In this document: positions 46,497 through 55,682 of the stretch, piece by piece
How the letters are laid out: every line of letters begins with the position of its first letter
Position numbering within the stretch: position 1 is the stretch's first letter
Assembly (NCBI GenBank): GCA_029263175.1
Contig: JAJCXZ010000016.1
Location: 1-64,000, forward strand
Reading direction: 5' to 3'
Origin: Acidimicrobiales bacterium
Lineage (GTDB): Bacteria > Actinomycetota > Acidimicrobiia > Acidimicrobiales > Aldehydirespiratoraceae
Length of the DNA: 64,000 nt
Made by a program: the position numbers and the translations under genes
Notes under the pieces: generated by a model
What the model saw: only the letters and a program-made list of their open reading frames with translations
Databases searched by the model: none
What the model was told of the DNA's origin: nothing

Positions 46497-46534
46497 GCGG
46501 CCCCGCGGCACTCATCCGCGCGCGCCCACCCGGA

Positions 46535-47767
46535 TTAGCGACTGGTTCTCAACTCTTCGAAGAGCTCGATGTAGGCCGTGGCCACACCGGCCGGCGACAC
46601 CCAACTCTCGACGAACCGGCGACCCCGCTCACCCATCGCCGTCGTCGACTCCGGATCGTCCAGCAACTCACGCAACGAGTCGACGAATGCCCTGGTGTCC
46701 TCAGGAGGGCACGTGACGCCGCACCGGTTGGTCAGCAGCACCCGCTCGACCTCGGTATCGGGGTCGATCGAGGCAAGTACCGGTCGACCGGCGGCGAGAA
46801 TCGAGTAAAGCTTCGAGGGCACCGACGACCGGGCCAGACCTTCGCGCAGGGCGATGACGTGGATATCGCCGGCGGCGAGTGTTTCGGCCAAACGCTCCGC
46901 CGGCTGGAAGTCGACGAACCGCACATTGCCGAGACCGGTCGCAACCTCCTCCAGGCGTGCTCGCTCGGAGCCCCCGCCATTGATGACGAACACCACGTCT
47001 TTTCGATCACTCAGACTGCGTGCCGCGTCGATCATCAGATCGAGGGGCTGGGAGAATCCGAGATTGCCGGCGTACATCACGACCGTGCGATCGCCGAGGT
47101 CGAAGTCCTCTCGGTACGAGTTGCGTCGATCCGATGGTTGAACCCGCTCGGTGTCGACAAAGTTCGGGATGACACGCACTTCGGTCTCCGAGGCGTGACC
47201 GATCTTTGCGCAGACGTTCTCGGCGAGGTCCTCGGACAACACCGTCACCGCGTCGGCGCGTCGGTAGATGAACCGCTCGAGCCATCGGGCCACACCGATG
47301 ACAGTCGGATTGGTGATCGCCCCGACCTCCACCGCCACATCAGGAAAGATGTCTTGCACGTTGAACACGAACGGGGCCCGGCGGACCCGAGCGGCGACCC
47401 ACGCCGGCAACCCGAGCGTGAGCGGTGGCGACATCGCAAGCACGACATCAGGGCGGCGCCGCCGACATATCAGGAGCAGTCCTGCCAGGCCGGTGAACCC
47501 CGCAAACGCGAACGCCCTCGCAGGGATGTTGCGCTTGTCCGTGGGGAACGGATGGACCCGGGTGACCCGGCCCCACGCCGTTCGTTCGGTTCGCCAGGGC
47601 CGACCCCGCCACTCGGGCTCGACTTCGTGGTCGGTGTACCACGGCAACGAGGTGACGATCTCGACCTCGTGACCCTGTTCGACGACTCGATGCACGATCT
47701 CGGTCATGACAACACCGGTCGGTGCCGGGTCAGGATCGAAGTGGGGACAGATCACCAATACACGCAT
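46535..47767 (-). CDS. GT4 glycosyltransferase, WcaI-like
   Basis: The 410-residue GT-B enzyme has an N-terminal acceptor domain beginning VLVICPHFDPDPAPTGVV, the typical start of colanic-acid-type WcaI transferases, and a donor domain with VMYAGNLGFSQPLDL, GGGSERARLEE and a PSKLYSILAAGRPVLAS pattern. It would add a sugar to a lipid-linked or growing glycan; donor unknown. It has a GGAGGG site. It ends three co-directional glycosyltransferase genes. Confidence 0.9.
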   Translation of the reverse strand: MRVLVICPHFDPDPAPTGVVMTEIVHRVVEQGHEVEIVTSLPWYTDHEVEPEWRGRPWRTERTAWGRVTRVHPFPTDKRNIPARAFAFAGFTGLAGLLLICRRRRPDVVLAMSPPLTLGLPAWVAARVRRAPFVFNVQDIFPDVAVEVGAITNPTVIGVARWLERFIYRRADAVTVLSEDLAENVCAKIGHASETEVRVIPNFVDTERVQPSDRRNSYREDFDLGDRTVVMYAGNLGFSQPLDLMIDAARSLSDRKDVVFVINGGGSERARLEEVATGLGNVRFVDFQPAERLAETLAAGDIHVIALREGLARSSVPSKLYSILAAGRPVLASIDPDTEVERVLLTNRCGVTCPPEDTRAFVDSLRELLDDPESTTAMGERGRRFVESWVSPAGVATAYIELFEELRTSR

Positions 47768-47779
47768 CTCTGACCCTCC

Positions 47780-48892
47780 CTATGCGACCGCGTCGTGCCA
47801 GACGCCGAGCAGAGCGGCGGCCGACGACGCAGGAGAATAGGCGTCGGCTCGAGCGGCGCCTGCCACGGCCAGTTCGGCCCGGCGCATGTCGTCGCCGAGG
47901 AGCTCATTCAGGGCCTCGGCCCAGCCGTCCACGTCGCCCGGATCAACCAACACTCCAGCGTCGCCGAGGACCTCGGGTATCGCGGTGGCGTCCGCCGCGA
48001 CGACTGGCGTCCCCCGGTGCATCGCCTCCAGAATCGGAAGGCCGAAGCCCTCATAGCGTGAAGGGAACGCCATGACGTCGGCTCGAGCGGTCAGCTCAGC
48101 GAGTGTGGCCGCCTCGACTCTCCCGAGATGACGAACGTGACGTCCGTCCGGGTCGAGTGCTCGAGTTGCGGCTTCGAGCGGGCCGGCATACCGGCCGGCC
48201 CCGCCGGTGAAGACCACGAGCACGTCGGGATGAGCGTCGATCACCGCAGGTAGTGCGTCGAGCAGAACCCGGTGGTTCTTGTGCGGGTGGGACACCGCGG
48301 GGTAGATGATCAGCGGACGTTCACCGAGCGCGGCGACAACCGGGTGAACGGTGCCATTGATGACACCGGGATCAGACGTGGAGGAGACCACCCGCACCCG
48401 AGCCGGGTCGAGCCCGAAACGGTCGATGATCTGTTGGCGGACCCAGCGCGAAGGGGTCACCACGACGTCCGCGCCGTGTACCGTTCGCGGCAGGGAATAC
48501 CCGAGGTAGCGCTGCTTGAGCGCGGAGAAGTTCTCCGGCATGTCGAGCGGCTGGATGTCGTGGATTGTGACCACGGTCGGACACCCTGGTCGGCGGGCCG
48601 GGATGCGTCCTCCGAAGTGGTGAACCAAGTCGAAGCTGCGGGTGGCGTGGGCCAGCCACGTCGACTCGACGGCAACTCGGTATGGCCGGCGTTGAACCGG
48701 GCCCCGAAACGCCAAGGTGGAATGCCCGCCGAACTTCGGATGGGCGGCAAACAAACTCTTCGACCCCACAACCGTGACATCGATCTCGTCATCACCGTGA
48801 TCGGCGAGCGCACGGAGCAATCGCACCGAGTACTCCTCACTTCCTCCAACCGCTCCGGGGACCACAAAGGCGAGGTTGGCGGCAACCTTCAC
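47780..48892 (-). CDS. GT4 glycosyltransferase, mannosyltransferase-like
   Basis: The 370-residue GT-B enzyme has GAVGGSEEYSVRLL near the N-terminus, VVTIHDIQPLDMPENFS, PSRWVRQQII, a donor-site HPHKNHRVLLDAL, and the retaining-GT4 motif PSRYEGFGLPILEAM. Close homologues are commonly called mannosyltransferases. Its start overlaps the previous stop (ATGA). With its neighbours it probably builds one oligosaccharide unit. Confidence 0.9.
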   Translation of the reverse strand: MKVAANLAFVVPGAVGGSEEYSVRLLRALADHGDDEIDVTVVGSKSLFAAHPKFGGHSTLAFRGPVQRRPYRVAVESTWLAHATRSFDLVHHFGGRIPARRPGCPTVVTIHDIQPLDMPENFSALKQRYLGYSLPRTVHGADVVVTPSRWVRQQIIDRFGLDPARVRVVSSTSDPGVINGTVHPVVAALGERPLIIYPAVSHPHKNHRVLLDALPAVIDAHPDVLVVFTGGAGRYAGPLEAATRALDPDGRHVRHLGRVEAATLAELTARADVMAFPSRYEGFGLPILEAMHRGTPVVAADATAIPEVLGDAGVLVDPGDVDGWAEALNELLGDDMRRAELAVAGAARADAYSPASSAAALLGVWHDAVA

Positions 48893-49986
48893 GACGCCAC
48901 CTCGCGATAGACCGCCGCCGTCAGGTTCGCGGTGTTCTCCCAGCTGAGCGCGGCAGCGCGCGACCGGGCTCGTGTCGACAGTTGCTCGCGCAGCACGGCA
49001 TCGCTCAGCACCTCATCGATCGCCACCGCGATGGAGCCGCTGTCGAGCGGGTCGATCAGTCGGGCGGCGCCGCCGGCGACCTCCTCGGTCGCCGAACCTC
49101 GACTGGTGATCACGGGCGTGCCCTGCGCCATGGCCTCGAGCACGGGCATACCGAACCCTTCCATCAGGCTGGGATACACGAATGCCGTAGCGAGCTCGTA
49201 CAGGACACTCAGAACAGACTCCGGAACAACACCGAGATGCCGCACACGATCAGTGCCTCCAGGATTTCCGAGGGCCGCGTCGCTTCCCCACCCCTGGGGG
49301 CCGACGAGCACCAGCGGAATGTCGGCCTGAGCGCGCTCGTGGGCCTCGAGCAGCGCCGGGAGGTTCTTGCGAGGTTCTGCGGTGCCAACCCACAGGAGGA
49401 AGTCGTCAGGGAGCGAGTAAGCGCTTCTCACACTCGCCTTGTCCGGCTCTGGGATGATGGCGGGCCGACAACCCCAGGGGATGACCCGTAGGCGGCGGAG
49501 CTCGATCCCTGCGCTGAGGCAATCCTGCGCCGTCGTCTCCGATGGCACGATGATCAAATCGGCCTCTCGCTGGGCCAGTTCGAGGGCACGCGACATGAAC
49601 GACACACCGCGCTTGGTGAACTGCTCAGGCCGATGCAGGAACGCCAGGTCGTGAATCGTGACCACGAGTGCTGCCCCGGATCGGGGGGGAACCACTCCCC
49701 CGGTGGCGTGGACCACGTCGATCGGTCCGGTCCACCGAGAAACTGCCGGGCGGCGGAAGCGATGCCACGTTTCGTACAGCGCCACACGAGCGAGGGGAAG
49801 GTGCTCCACAGGGATGGTCGGCGCGAGATCGGCAGGAGCGGGCTCACTGTGACGGGCCGCGACGCCGACCAACTCCAGGTCGGCATGGCTTGCCAACGCA
49901 TCCAGAGTGCGGATCGTGGACGTCGCCGTTCCACCCGGAACACGATGCCAGCTCTGCTCGACGACCGCAGCGACTCGAGTACCCAC
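48889..49986 (-). CDS. GT4 glycosyltransferase
   Basis: The ~365-residue GT-B enzyme has VPGGTATSTIRTLDAL, VVTIHDLAFLHRPEQF, PSETTAQDC, VGTAEPRKNLPALLEAH and PSLMEGFGMPVLEAM. It is the first gene of the three-gene glycosyltransferase unit. A TTG codon 7 residues upstream would also open the frame, but it abuts the TAGCTT hexamer (50006-50011) that may be the -10 box; GTG 49986 is preferred. That hexamer overlaps the -10 element of the divergent fcl gene. Confidence 0.88.
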   Translation of the reverse strand: MGTRVAAVVEQSWHRVPGGTATSTIRTLDALASHADLELVGVAARHSEPAPADLAPTIPVEHLPLARVALYETWHRFRRPAVSRWTGPIDVVHATGGVVPPRSGAALVVTIHDLAFLHRPEQFTKRGVSFMSRALELAQREADLIIVPSETTAQDCLSAGIELRRLRVIPWGCRPAIIPEPDKASVRSAYSLPDDFLLWVGTAEPRKNLPALLEAHERAQADIPLVLVGPQGWGSDAALGNPGGTDRVRHLGVVPESVLSVLYELATAFVYPSLMEGFGMPVLEAMAQGTPVITSRGSATEEVAGGAARLIDPLDSGSIAVAIDEVLSDAVLREQLSTRARSRAAALSWENTANLTAAVYREVAS

Positions 49987-50009
49987 GATCGGAGTCTGGC
50001 AGGACAAGC

Positions 50010-50015
50010 TACGAT
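50010..50015 (+). promoter_or_regulatory. -10 element TACGAT, fcl (leaderless)
   Basis: TACGAT followed by 8 bases and ATG 50024. It overlaps by 2 bases the opposite-strand TAGCTT of the GT4 gene, so the two promoters cannot easily be occupied together. Confidence 0.5.
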
Positions 50016-50023
50016 CTCCTCCG

Positions 50024-50986
50024 ATGGAGACGCCGTTCGAATCTCAGCGGATCTACCTCACGGGAGGCACCGGTTTCCTCGGCTCTGCTGTGCAGACCGA
50101 GCTGCGGTCTCGTGGAGTCACGCATATCGAGGCACCTTCGAGTGCCGACGTGGACTTTCGTGACCCCATGGCCACCAACGAGGCAATCCGCGCTGCCGCT
50201 CCCGACACCGTGATTCACCTCGCCGCTCGCGTCGGCGGCATCGGCGCCAACATGGCTGCGCCGGCCGAGCTGTATCTCGAGAACCTGCTTCTCGGCACCA
50301 ACGTCATCGAGGCGTGCCGCCACGCCGGGGTCGACAAGACCGTGGTCGTCGGCACGATCTGCTCCTACCCGAAACACACGCCGGTCCCCTTCGAGGAGAC
50401 GTCGCTGTGGAGCGGCTATCCGGAGGAAACCAACGCGCCCTACGGCATCGCCAAGCTTGCGCACCTCGTACATCTCCAAGCCAACCGTGCCCAGTACGGC
50501 CAACGCGGCGCGTATGTCATGCCGACCAACTTGTACGGGCCCGGCGACAAGTTCCATCCGGACGTCTCCCACGTGATCCCCGCCTTGATTCGCAAGTGCG
50601 TGATCGCTCGGGAGACAGGTGCCGAAGAGATCGAGGTCTGGGGAACCGGCGGGGCCAGCCGCGAGTTCCTCTACGTCGAGGACGCGGCACGAGGGATCGT
50701 CGCCGCCGCGGAACTCTATGACGGACCGGAACCCGTCAACCTGGGTAGCGACGCCGAGATCCTCATCAAGGAACTGGTGGAAATCATCGCAGAAGTCACC
50801 GGCTTCGAAGGCCGACTCGTCTGGGACTCGACTCGGCCGGACGGACAACCGCGCCGGTCGGTCGACGCCAGCCGGGCACGCGAGTACTTCGGGTTCGAGG
50901 CCACCACAGATTTCCGCGACGGGCTACGCGCCACCGTCGACTGGTACGAGACCCACCGCGACGAGGCCGAGGCCCGCCGGAACTAG
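50024..50986 (+). CDS. fcl: GDP-L-fucose synthase-like epimerase/reductase
   Basis: The 320-residue SDR has [26 protein letters not shown] (fucose-synthase signature), a GTICSYPKH active-site segment supplying Ser and Cys, YGIAK, and a His in HPDVSHVIP. It would epimerise and reduce the Gmd product to GDP-L-fucose. The closely related colitose-type activities are possible. A longer upstream frame overlaps the divergent gene and was dropped. Its TAG stop shares CTAG with the stop of the convergent UXS gene. Confidence 0.88.
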   Translation: METPFESQRIYLTGGTGFLGSAVQTELRSRGVTHIEAPSSADVDFRDPMATNEAIRAAAPDTVIHLAARVGGIGANMAAPAELYLENLLLGTNVIEACRHAGVDKTVVVGTICSYPKHTPVPFEETSLWSGYPEETNAPYGIAKLAHLVHLQANRAQYGQRGAYVMPTNLYGPGDKFHPDVSHVIPALIRKCVIARETGAEEIEVWGTGGASREFLYVEDAARGIVAAAELYDGPEPVNLGSDAEILIKELVEIIAEVTGFEGRLVWDSTRPDGQPRRSVDASRAREYFGFEATTDFRDGLRATVDWYETHRDEAEARRN

Positions 50987-51921
50987 TGGTCGACCACCGT
51001 CTTGAAGTAGTCAACGGTGCGGGCGACGCCTTCACGAAGCTGCACTTCCGGTTCCCAGCCGAGAATTTCGCGAGCTCTGGTGATGTCGGGACAACGCTGA
51101 GTCGGATCGTCCGTTGGCAACGGATGCATCTCCACCGTCGATGACGAGCCGATGGTCTCGATCACGATATCTGCGAGTTCCTTCACCGTGAACTCGTTGG
51201 GGTTGCCGATGTTCACCGGGTTGTTCTCATCGGAGTCCAGCAGTGCGATCAGCCCCCGAACCTCGTCGTCGACGAAGCAGAAGCTGCGCGTCTGGGTGCC
51301 GTCGCCATAGATCGTCAGTGGCTCGCCGCGGAGTGCCTGGACGATGAAGTTCGACACGACACGACCGTCGTCGGGGCGCATGCGCGGACCATAGGTGTTG
51401 AAGATCCGAACAATCCGGGTCTCGAGCCCGTGATAGCGGTGGTACGCCATCGTGATCGCTTCGGAGAACCGTTTGGCCTCGTCGTAGACACCACGAGGAC
51501 CGATCGGGTTGACGTTGCCCCAGTAGTCCTCGGTCTGTGGGTGCACGTGCGGGTCGCCGTAGACCTCCGAGGTCGAGGCGAGGAAGAACTTCGCACCCTT
51601 CTCCTTGGCAAGGCCGAGGCTGTTGTGGGTGCCGAGGGAGCCGACCTTCATGGTCTGGATCGGCATCTCGAGATAGTCGATCGGAGATGCCGGACTGGCG
51701 AAGTGCATCACGACGTCGACCTCACCGGGGACCCAGATGAAATCCGAGACGTCGCGCTGGCTGAACGTGAACTCCTCGCGGCCGAACAAGTGCTCAACGT
51801 TGGCGATGTCGCCGGTGCTGAGGTTGTCGATGGCGATGACGTCATCGCCGCGGCCGAGAAGCAGGTCACAGAGGTGCGAGCCGAGGAACCCGGCACCACC
51901 GGTGATGACGACGCGGGCCAT
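50983..51921 (-). CDS. UDP-glucuronate decarboxylase (UXS-type)
   Basis: The 312-residue SDR has [23 protein letters not shown], a STSEVYGDP segment, catalytic Tyr 146 and Lys 150 (YDEAKR), and [18 protein letters not shown], the UXS signature. It forms UDP-xylose from UDP-glucuronate. Its ATG shares a base with the ugd stop (TGATG), so product and supplier are made together. Confidence 0.92.
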   Translation of the reverse strand: MARVVITGGAGFLGSHLCDLLLGRGDDVIAIDNLSTGDIANVEHLFGREEFTFSQRDVSDFIWVPGEVDVVMHFASPASPIDYLEMPIQTMKVGSLGTHNSLGLAKEKGAKFFLASTSEVYGDPHVHPQTEDYWGNVNPIGPRGVYDEAKRFSEAITMAYHRYHGLETRIVRIFNTYGPRMRPDDGRVVSNFIVQALRGEPLTIYGDGTQTRSFCFVDDEVRGLIALLDSDENNPVNIGNPNEFTVKELADIVIETIGSSSTVEMHPLPTDDPTQRCPDITRAREILGWEPEVQLREGVARTVDYFKTVVDH

Positions 51922-53192
51922 CAGGACCGCCCCACGCCCTGGTAGGTGAATCCCCGGCGACGAAGAGCGCCGCGGTCGAGGAGGTTGCGAGCGTCAACGA
52001 CGTTGCGCGCAACCATCACATCCCCGATCTTGTCGAGGTCGAGCCATTTGAAGACGTCCCACTCGGTGCCGACCACGAGCGCGACGGCGCCCTCGCACGC
52101 GGCGTAGGCATCACCGACAACCTCGAGGCCCTCCATGTCAAGGCTCTTCACTGCGGGGTCGAATCCACGCACTTTGGCGCCTTTGGCGATCAACCGCCGG
52201 GCAACCTCGACGGAGGGAGATTCGCGGACATCGTCGGTGCCTGCCTTGAACGCGAGACCGAGCATCGCAACCGTGGCGCCATCGATGTCGGCGACCGACT
52301 CGACCTTGCGTACGATTCGATCGAACTGTTCCTCGTTGACCGCCACCACGCCTCGCATCAGCGAGAAGTCGTAGCCGGCATCCTCAGCGATCGCGATGAT
52401 CGCCTTCGAATCCTTCGGGAAACAGGAGCCACCCCAACCCGGGCCGGGGCGCAGGAATTCGTGACCGATGCGATGGTCGTAGCCCATGCCGAGCAGGACA
52501 TCGTTGACATCGGCGCCGACTGCCTCACACACTGCGGCGATGGCGTTGGTGAACGACAGTTTGGTGGCCAGAAACGCGTTTGCTGCGTACTTGCAGGTCT
52601 CCGCCGATGCAGGATCGGTGACCATGATGGGAGCACGAACGCCCAGGTACAAGGCGGCGACGCGACCCGCGGCGGCCTGGTCATCGCTACCGATCACGAC
52701 ACGGTCGGGGTTGAGGAAGTCGTCGACCGCGGTGCCTTCACGCAGGAACTCGGGATTCGAGACGACGGGGATGTCTGAACGACCCAAGGCCTGCTCGACA
52801 AGAAGTGTTGAACCGACGGGAACGGTTGACTTGTTGACGACCACTGTGCCGGGCTGAAGCTTTGCGCTGATCTCGCGAGCGGCAGCCTGGAGGTATGTCA
52901 GGTCGGCCGAACCATCGGCACCCTGCGGAGTCGGTACGCACAGGTACACGAACTCGGCGTCAGCGACTGCGTTCTCGGCGCCGAGAACGAAGCTGAGTGT
53001 GCCGGCTTCGATTCCTTCGCGAACGATCTCTTCGAGGCCTGCTTCATGGATCGGGATCTCGCCGCGCTTCAGCGACTCGATCTTCTCGGGGACGATGTCG
53101 GCGCAGATGACGTCATGGCCGAGTTTCGAGAAACAGGCGCCGGTTGTGAGGCCGACGTATCCGGTGCCGACTACGGCAATAGTGCTGGTCAT
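51921..53192 (-). CDS. ugd: UDP-glucose 6-dehydrogenase
   Basis: The 423-residue enzyme oxidises UDP-glucose to UDP-glucuronate with NAD. It has [32 protein letters not shown], catalytic Cys 257 in [10 protein letters not shown], and [12 protein letters not shown]. It pairs with the UXS gene downstream. An AGGAGC site precedes ATG. A TAGACT hexamer in the 83-base upstream gap is a promoter candidate. Confidence 0.96.
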   Translation of the reverse strand: MTSTIAVVGTGYVGLTTGACFSKLGHDVICADIVPEKIESLKRGEIPIHEAGLEEIVREGIEAGTLSFVLGAENAVADAEFVYLCVPTPQGADGSADLTYLQAAAREISAKLQPGTVVVNKSTVPVGSTLLVEQALGRSDIPVVSNPEFLREGTAVDDFLNPDRVVIGSDDQAAAGRVAALYLGVRAPIMVTDPASAETCKYAANAFLATKLSFTNAIAAVCEAVGADVNDVLLGMGYDHRIGHEFLRPGPGWGGSCFPKDSKAIIAIAEDAGYDFSLMRGVVAVNEEQFDRIVRKVESVADIDGATVAMLGLAFKAGTDDVRESPSVEVARRLIAKGAKVRGFDPAVKSLDMEGLEVVGDAYAACEGAVALVVGTEWDVFKWLDLDKIGDVMVARNVVDARNLLDRGALRRRGFTYQGVGRS

Positions 53193-53275
53193 CTTTGCTC
53201 CTGAGATGGTGCTGAAACACGCATCGGCACCCGCACGACAACCCTGAGTCTAGAGACGCAAAGTGGCAGGAAAGT

Positions 53276-54844
53276 TCATCCGCAGGATTGGCCTTCTGGC
53301 GGGCGCCCGCGGGTCGATTCGGCAGTGGTTGTGGGCGGGACTGTTGTGGGCGGGACTGTCGTGGGCGGCGCCGTGGTCGGCGAGACCGAGGTCGCGGGAG
53401 CGTCGCTGGCGGTCGATGACGGTGCAGTCGAAGACGGTGCGCTGGTGACGCCGAGGTCGGGCGGGGTGACCGATCCATGGGCCTGGACTGCGGCGAGCGT
53501 GCTCGCGAGGTCGCGCGGGAAGAGGTAGGAGACCTCGGCGTGGTCAGAGCCGATCACAAGCGTGATTCCCGTGGCAGTCGGCTCTTCGACGATGGCGGGG
53601 ACGGGGTCGAGATACTGCGCCAGCAACTGGGCACCTCGGGCCGAACCAGGCGGGTGGATGATGACGGTCGTGTCGACCTCGACGAAAACCTGGCGTTGAA
53701 CGGTGATCACGAACCCGGCATCGTCCTGGAGCGCGGCGGCCACGTCCTCGACCTGGACGAGGTCAGCGCCGGCCACGGAAAGCTGGACCTCGGTAGGGGT
53801 GACGCCGTCGGCTACCCCGCGAAAGATCTGGAACATCTCCTCGTTCGCACCGGGGACGGCCTCCAGGATTGCGGTCAGGTCTCCCCGATCCTCCACCGGC
53901 CTCACCACCAGCGAGAACCGATGCAGGGATTCGGGATCGAAGTCCGTGAACGCTCCGCCGAGGTCGATGAGTTCGGCAGGGGTCAGGCCCTGGTCGAGTA
54001 CTACGCTGTCGGCGCCTGACTCGATGAGCGCCGACATCGCGGTGATGTTTCGGGCGCCGCGTGCGATCGCTCGCTCTAGGGCGAGCACCACGAAGTCCTG
54101 CTGCCGTTCGATCCGACTGAGGTCGGGTTGGTTCGGGTCGAGCAGTTGCCAGGTGCCGTCGATGTATTCTTCGTAGCGCCGCGACCGCACGTATGACAGC
54201 GCCGCGGCGCCGTCCATCAGATAGCAGCCTCCCACCGCAGGGATGTCGTAGACCGCGAAACCGGTGGCCTCGTCGCGAGCCGGGTTCTCGAACCATACCG
54301 ATACACCGCCCAGCTGGTCGACCACTGAGCGAAAGGCCAGGAAGTCGAGCTGGACGTAGTGGTTCAGCTGGATGTCGAAGGCGTTGCTCAGTGCCTCGGC
54401 CAATAGCTCGGGTCCCTCAACCAGCGTGAGGGAGTTGATCTTTCGCTCCTGGCCATTGCGGGGGTCCTCGATGACCATGTCCCGCGGTATCGACATCACC
54501 CAGGCCTGGCCGGACGCCGGGTCGATGCGCACCAACGCAATCGTGTCGGCGTGGAATCGGTTCCGGGAATCGATGATCCGACCGTTGTGGATCGGGTCGT
54601 CGGGGTCGATCCCTTCGGCACTGTCTGTGCCGATGATCAGGAAATTCACCGGCGTCCCGGGAGGAGTATCGGTCATCAGAAGATCGCCGGAAAATAGCAC
54701 GCGACCGATCTCGCCGACACCCGCATAGACACTTTGCACGAACCACGAGGCCGCCAGTGCGGCACCGATTACACCAAGGCACGCGAGGATCACGAATCGC
54801 TGGGGCCACGTCCGCCGCAGGACCACCTTGCCGTCAGCTATCAC
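53276..54844 (-). CDS. LytR-CpsA-Psr (LCP) family cell-wall glycopolymer ligase
   Basis: The 522-residue protein has one N-terminal membrane segment (~18-40), an extracellular LCP domain (NFLIIGTDSAEG, ADTIALVRID, VMSIPRDMVI, DFLAFRSVVDQLGGV, ALSYVRSRRY, RIERQQDFV), then a LytR_C-like domain and a Thr/Ser/Pro-rich tail with repeated VPPTT. LCP proteins transfer lipid-linked glycopolymers to peptidoglycan; the glycan genes around it fit this. Catalytic Arg residues are present. GTG 54844 is preferred (TACGAT 8 bases upstream); ATG 54883 would add 13 residues. Confidence 0.9.
   Translation of the reverse strand: MIADGKVVLRRTWPQRFVILACLGVIGAALAASWFVQSVYAGVGEIGRVLFSGDLLMTDTPPGTPVNFLIIGTDSAEGIDPDDPIHNGRIIDSRNRFHADTIALVRIDPASGQAWVMSIPRDMVIEDPRNGQERKINSLTLVEGPELLAEALSNAFDIQLNHYVQLDFLAFRSVVDQLGGVSVWFENPARDEATGFAVYDIPAVGGCYLMDGAAALSYVRSRRYEEYIDGTWQLLDPNQPDLSRIERQQDFVVLALERAIARGARNITAMSALIESGADSVVLDQGLTPAELIDLGGAFTDFDPESLHRFSLVVRPVEDRGDLTAILEAVPGANEEMFQIFRGVADGVTPTEVQLSVAGADLVQVEDVAAALQDDAGFVITVQRQVFVEVDTTVIIHPPGSARGAQLLAQYLDPVPAIVEEPTATGITLVIGSDHAEVSYLFPRDLASTLAAVQAHGSVTPPDLGVTSAPSSTAPSSTASDAPATSVSPTTAPPTTVPPTTVPPTTTAESTRGRPPEGQSCG
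53331..53375. repeat. three 15-bp tandem repeats encoding VPPTT-type units
   Basis: Units at 53331-53345 and 53346-53360 differ by one base. A third (53361-53375) is degenerate. They encode the Pro/Thr tail of the LCP protein, a likely site of copy-number change. Confidence 0.75.
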
Positions 54845-54852
54845 GGCGCCGG

Positions 54853-54858
54853 ATCGTA
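54853..54858 (-). promoter_or_regulatory. -10 element TACGAT, LCP gene (leaderless GTG)
   Basis: TACGAT followed by 8 bases and GTG 54844, in the gap after birA. Confidence 0.5.
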
Positions 54859-54890
54859 GTGCACCCGTGCGGCCCTCGGGCATCGGCGGA

Positions 54891-55682
54891 TCATGCGGGG
54901 CGGAGATGCACGACGTCGCCGGCGTGGAAGGACCGCATTTCCCCGTCTACATCCACGATCAACTCGCCGGCCGCGCCGATGTCGACGGCGACGCCTTCCA
55001 CAAACGTCTCGCCGGGAAGCTCGACTCGAACCGCGCGTCCAATTGTCAGCGAATGAGCTCGCAGCTCGGCAAGCGCTCGCCTCGGGGTCTCTCGTCGCGA
55101 CGCAAGGTTCTCGATCACCAGGCTCAAGATGTGATCTCGCTCGACCGGAGCGCCGACGGCCGACAGCGATGTTGCGCCGTCCCGGTCAGTCGCCCCGAGG
55201 TTCAAACCAACGCCGACGATGACCGCACCCGGACTCCCGGCGACGTACTCGGCCAGCACTCCCGCGAGCTTACCGGGTCGCGGACCCTCCTCGATCACCA
55301 GATCGTTGGGCCACTTGAATCCGACCGGGACGGACACCTCGGATGCCACCGCCTCCCGTACGGCGGCCGCCACCGCGACCACCATCAAGGACGCATCGTC
55401 AACGCCGGCCGGAAGCCGAAAGCTCATCAACAGGTGCTCTGCCTCGGTCGCTTCCCAGACCCGGTCGAGTCGCCCGCGGCCGGCCGTTTGCAGGTCGGCG
55501 ACCAGTACACACGTCCCGAGGTCGCCGGCTCGCGCCTCGGTCGCCAGGTCCGTATTCGTCGAACCGGTTTGTCCGATGTGCCGGACCTCGATGCCGGCTC
55601 GTGCACCCGCGGCTTTGGCCCCAGGAAAAACATTCTCTGGCGGTGTCGCATGTTGGGTGGTCATTCGGCTAGTCATTAGCAC
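54891..55682 (-). CDS. birA: biotin--[acetyl-CoA-carboxylase] ligase
   Basis: The ~263-residue enzyme has the class I biotin ligase core: GSTNTDLA, TAGRGRLDRVW (biotinyl-AMP loop), KWPNDLVI with the key Lys, GVGLN, and a C-terminal SH3-like region. It lacks the N-terminal DNA-binding domain of E. coli BirA, so it is not a repressor. It would biotinylate the carboxylase subunit encoded back to back. GTG 55682 directly abuts the GTG of accA; ATG 55676 and ATG 55664 are alternative starts. Confidence 0.94.
   Translation of the reverse strand: MLMTSRMTTQHATPPENVFPGAKAAGARAGIEVRHIGQTGSTNTDLATEARAGDLGTCVLVADLQTAGRGRLDRVWEATEAEHLLMSFRLPAGVDDASLMVVAVAAAVREAVASEVSVPVGFKWPNDLVIEEGPRPGKLAGVLAEYVAGSPGAVIVGVGLNLGATDRDGATSLSAVGAPVERDHILSLVIENLASRRETPRRALAELRAHSLTIGRAVRVELPGETFVEGVAVDIGAAGELIVDVDGEMRSFHAGDVVHLRPA

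Noticed and set aside
53331..53375. CRISPR-like repeats
   Set aside because: The 15-bp units are directly adjacent without spacers and encode a Pro/Thr tail.
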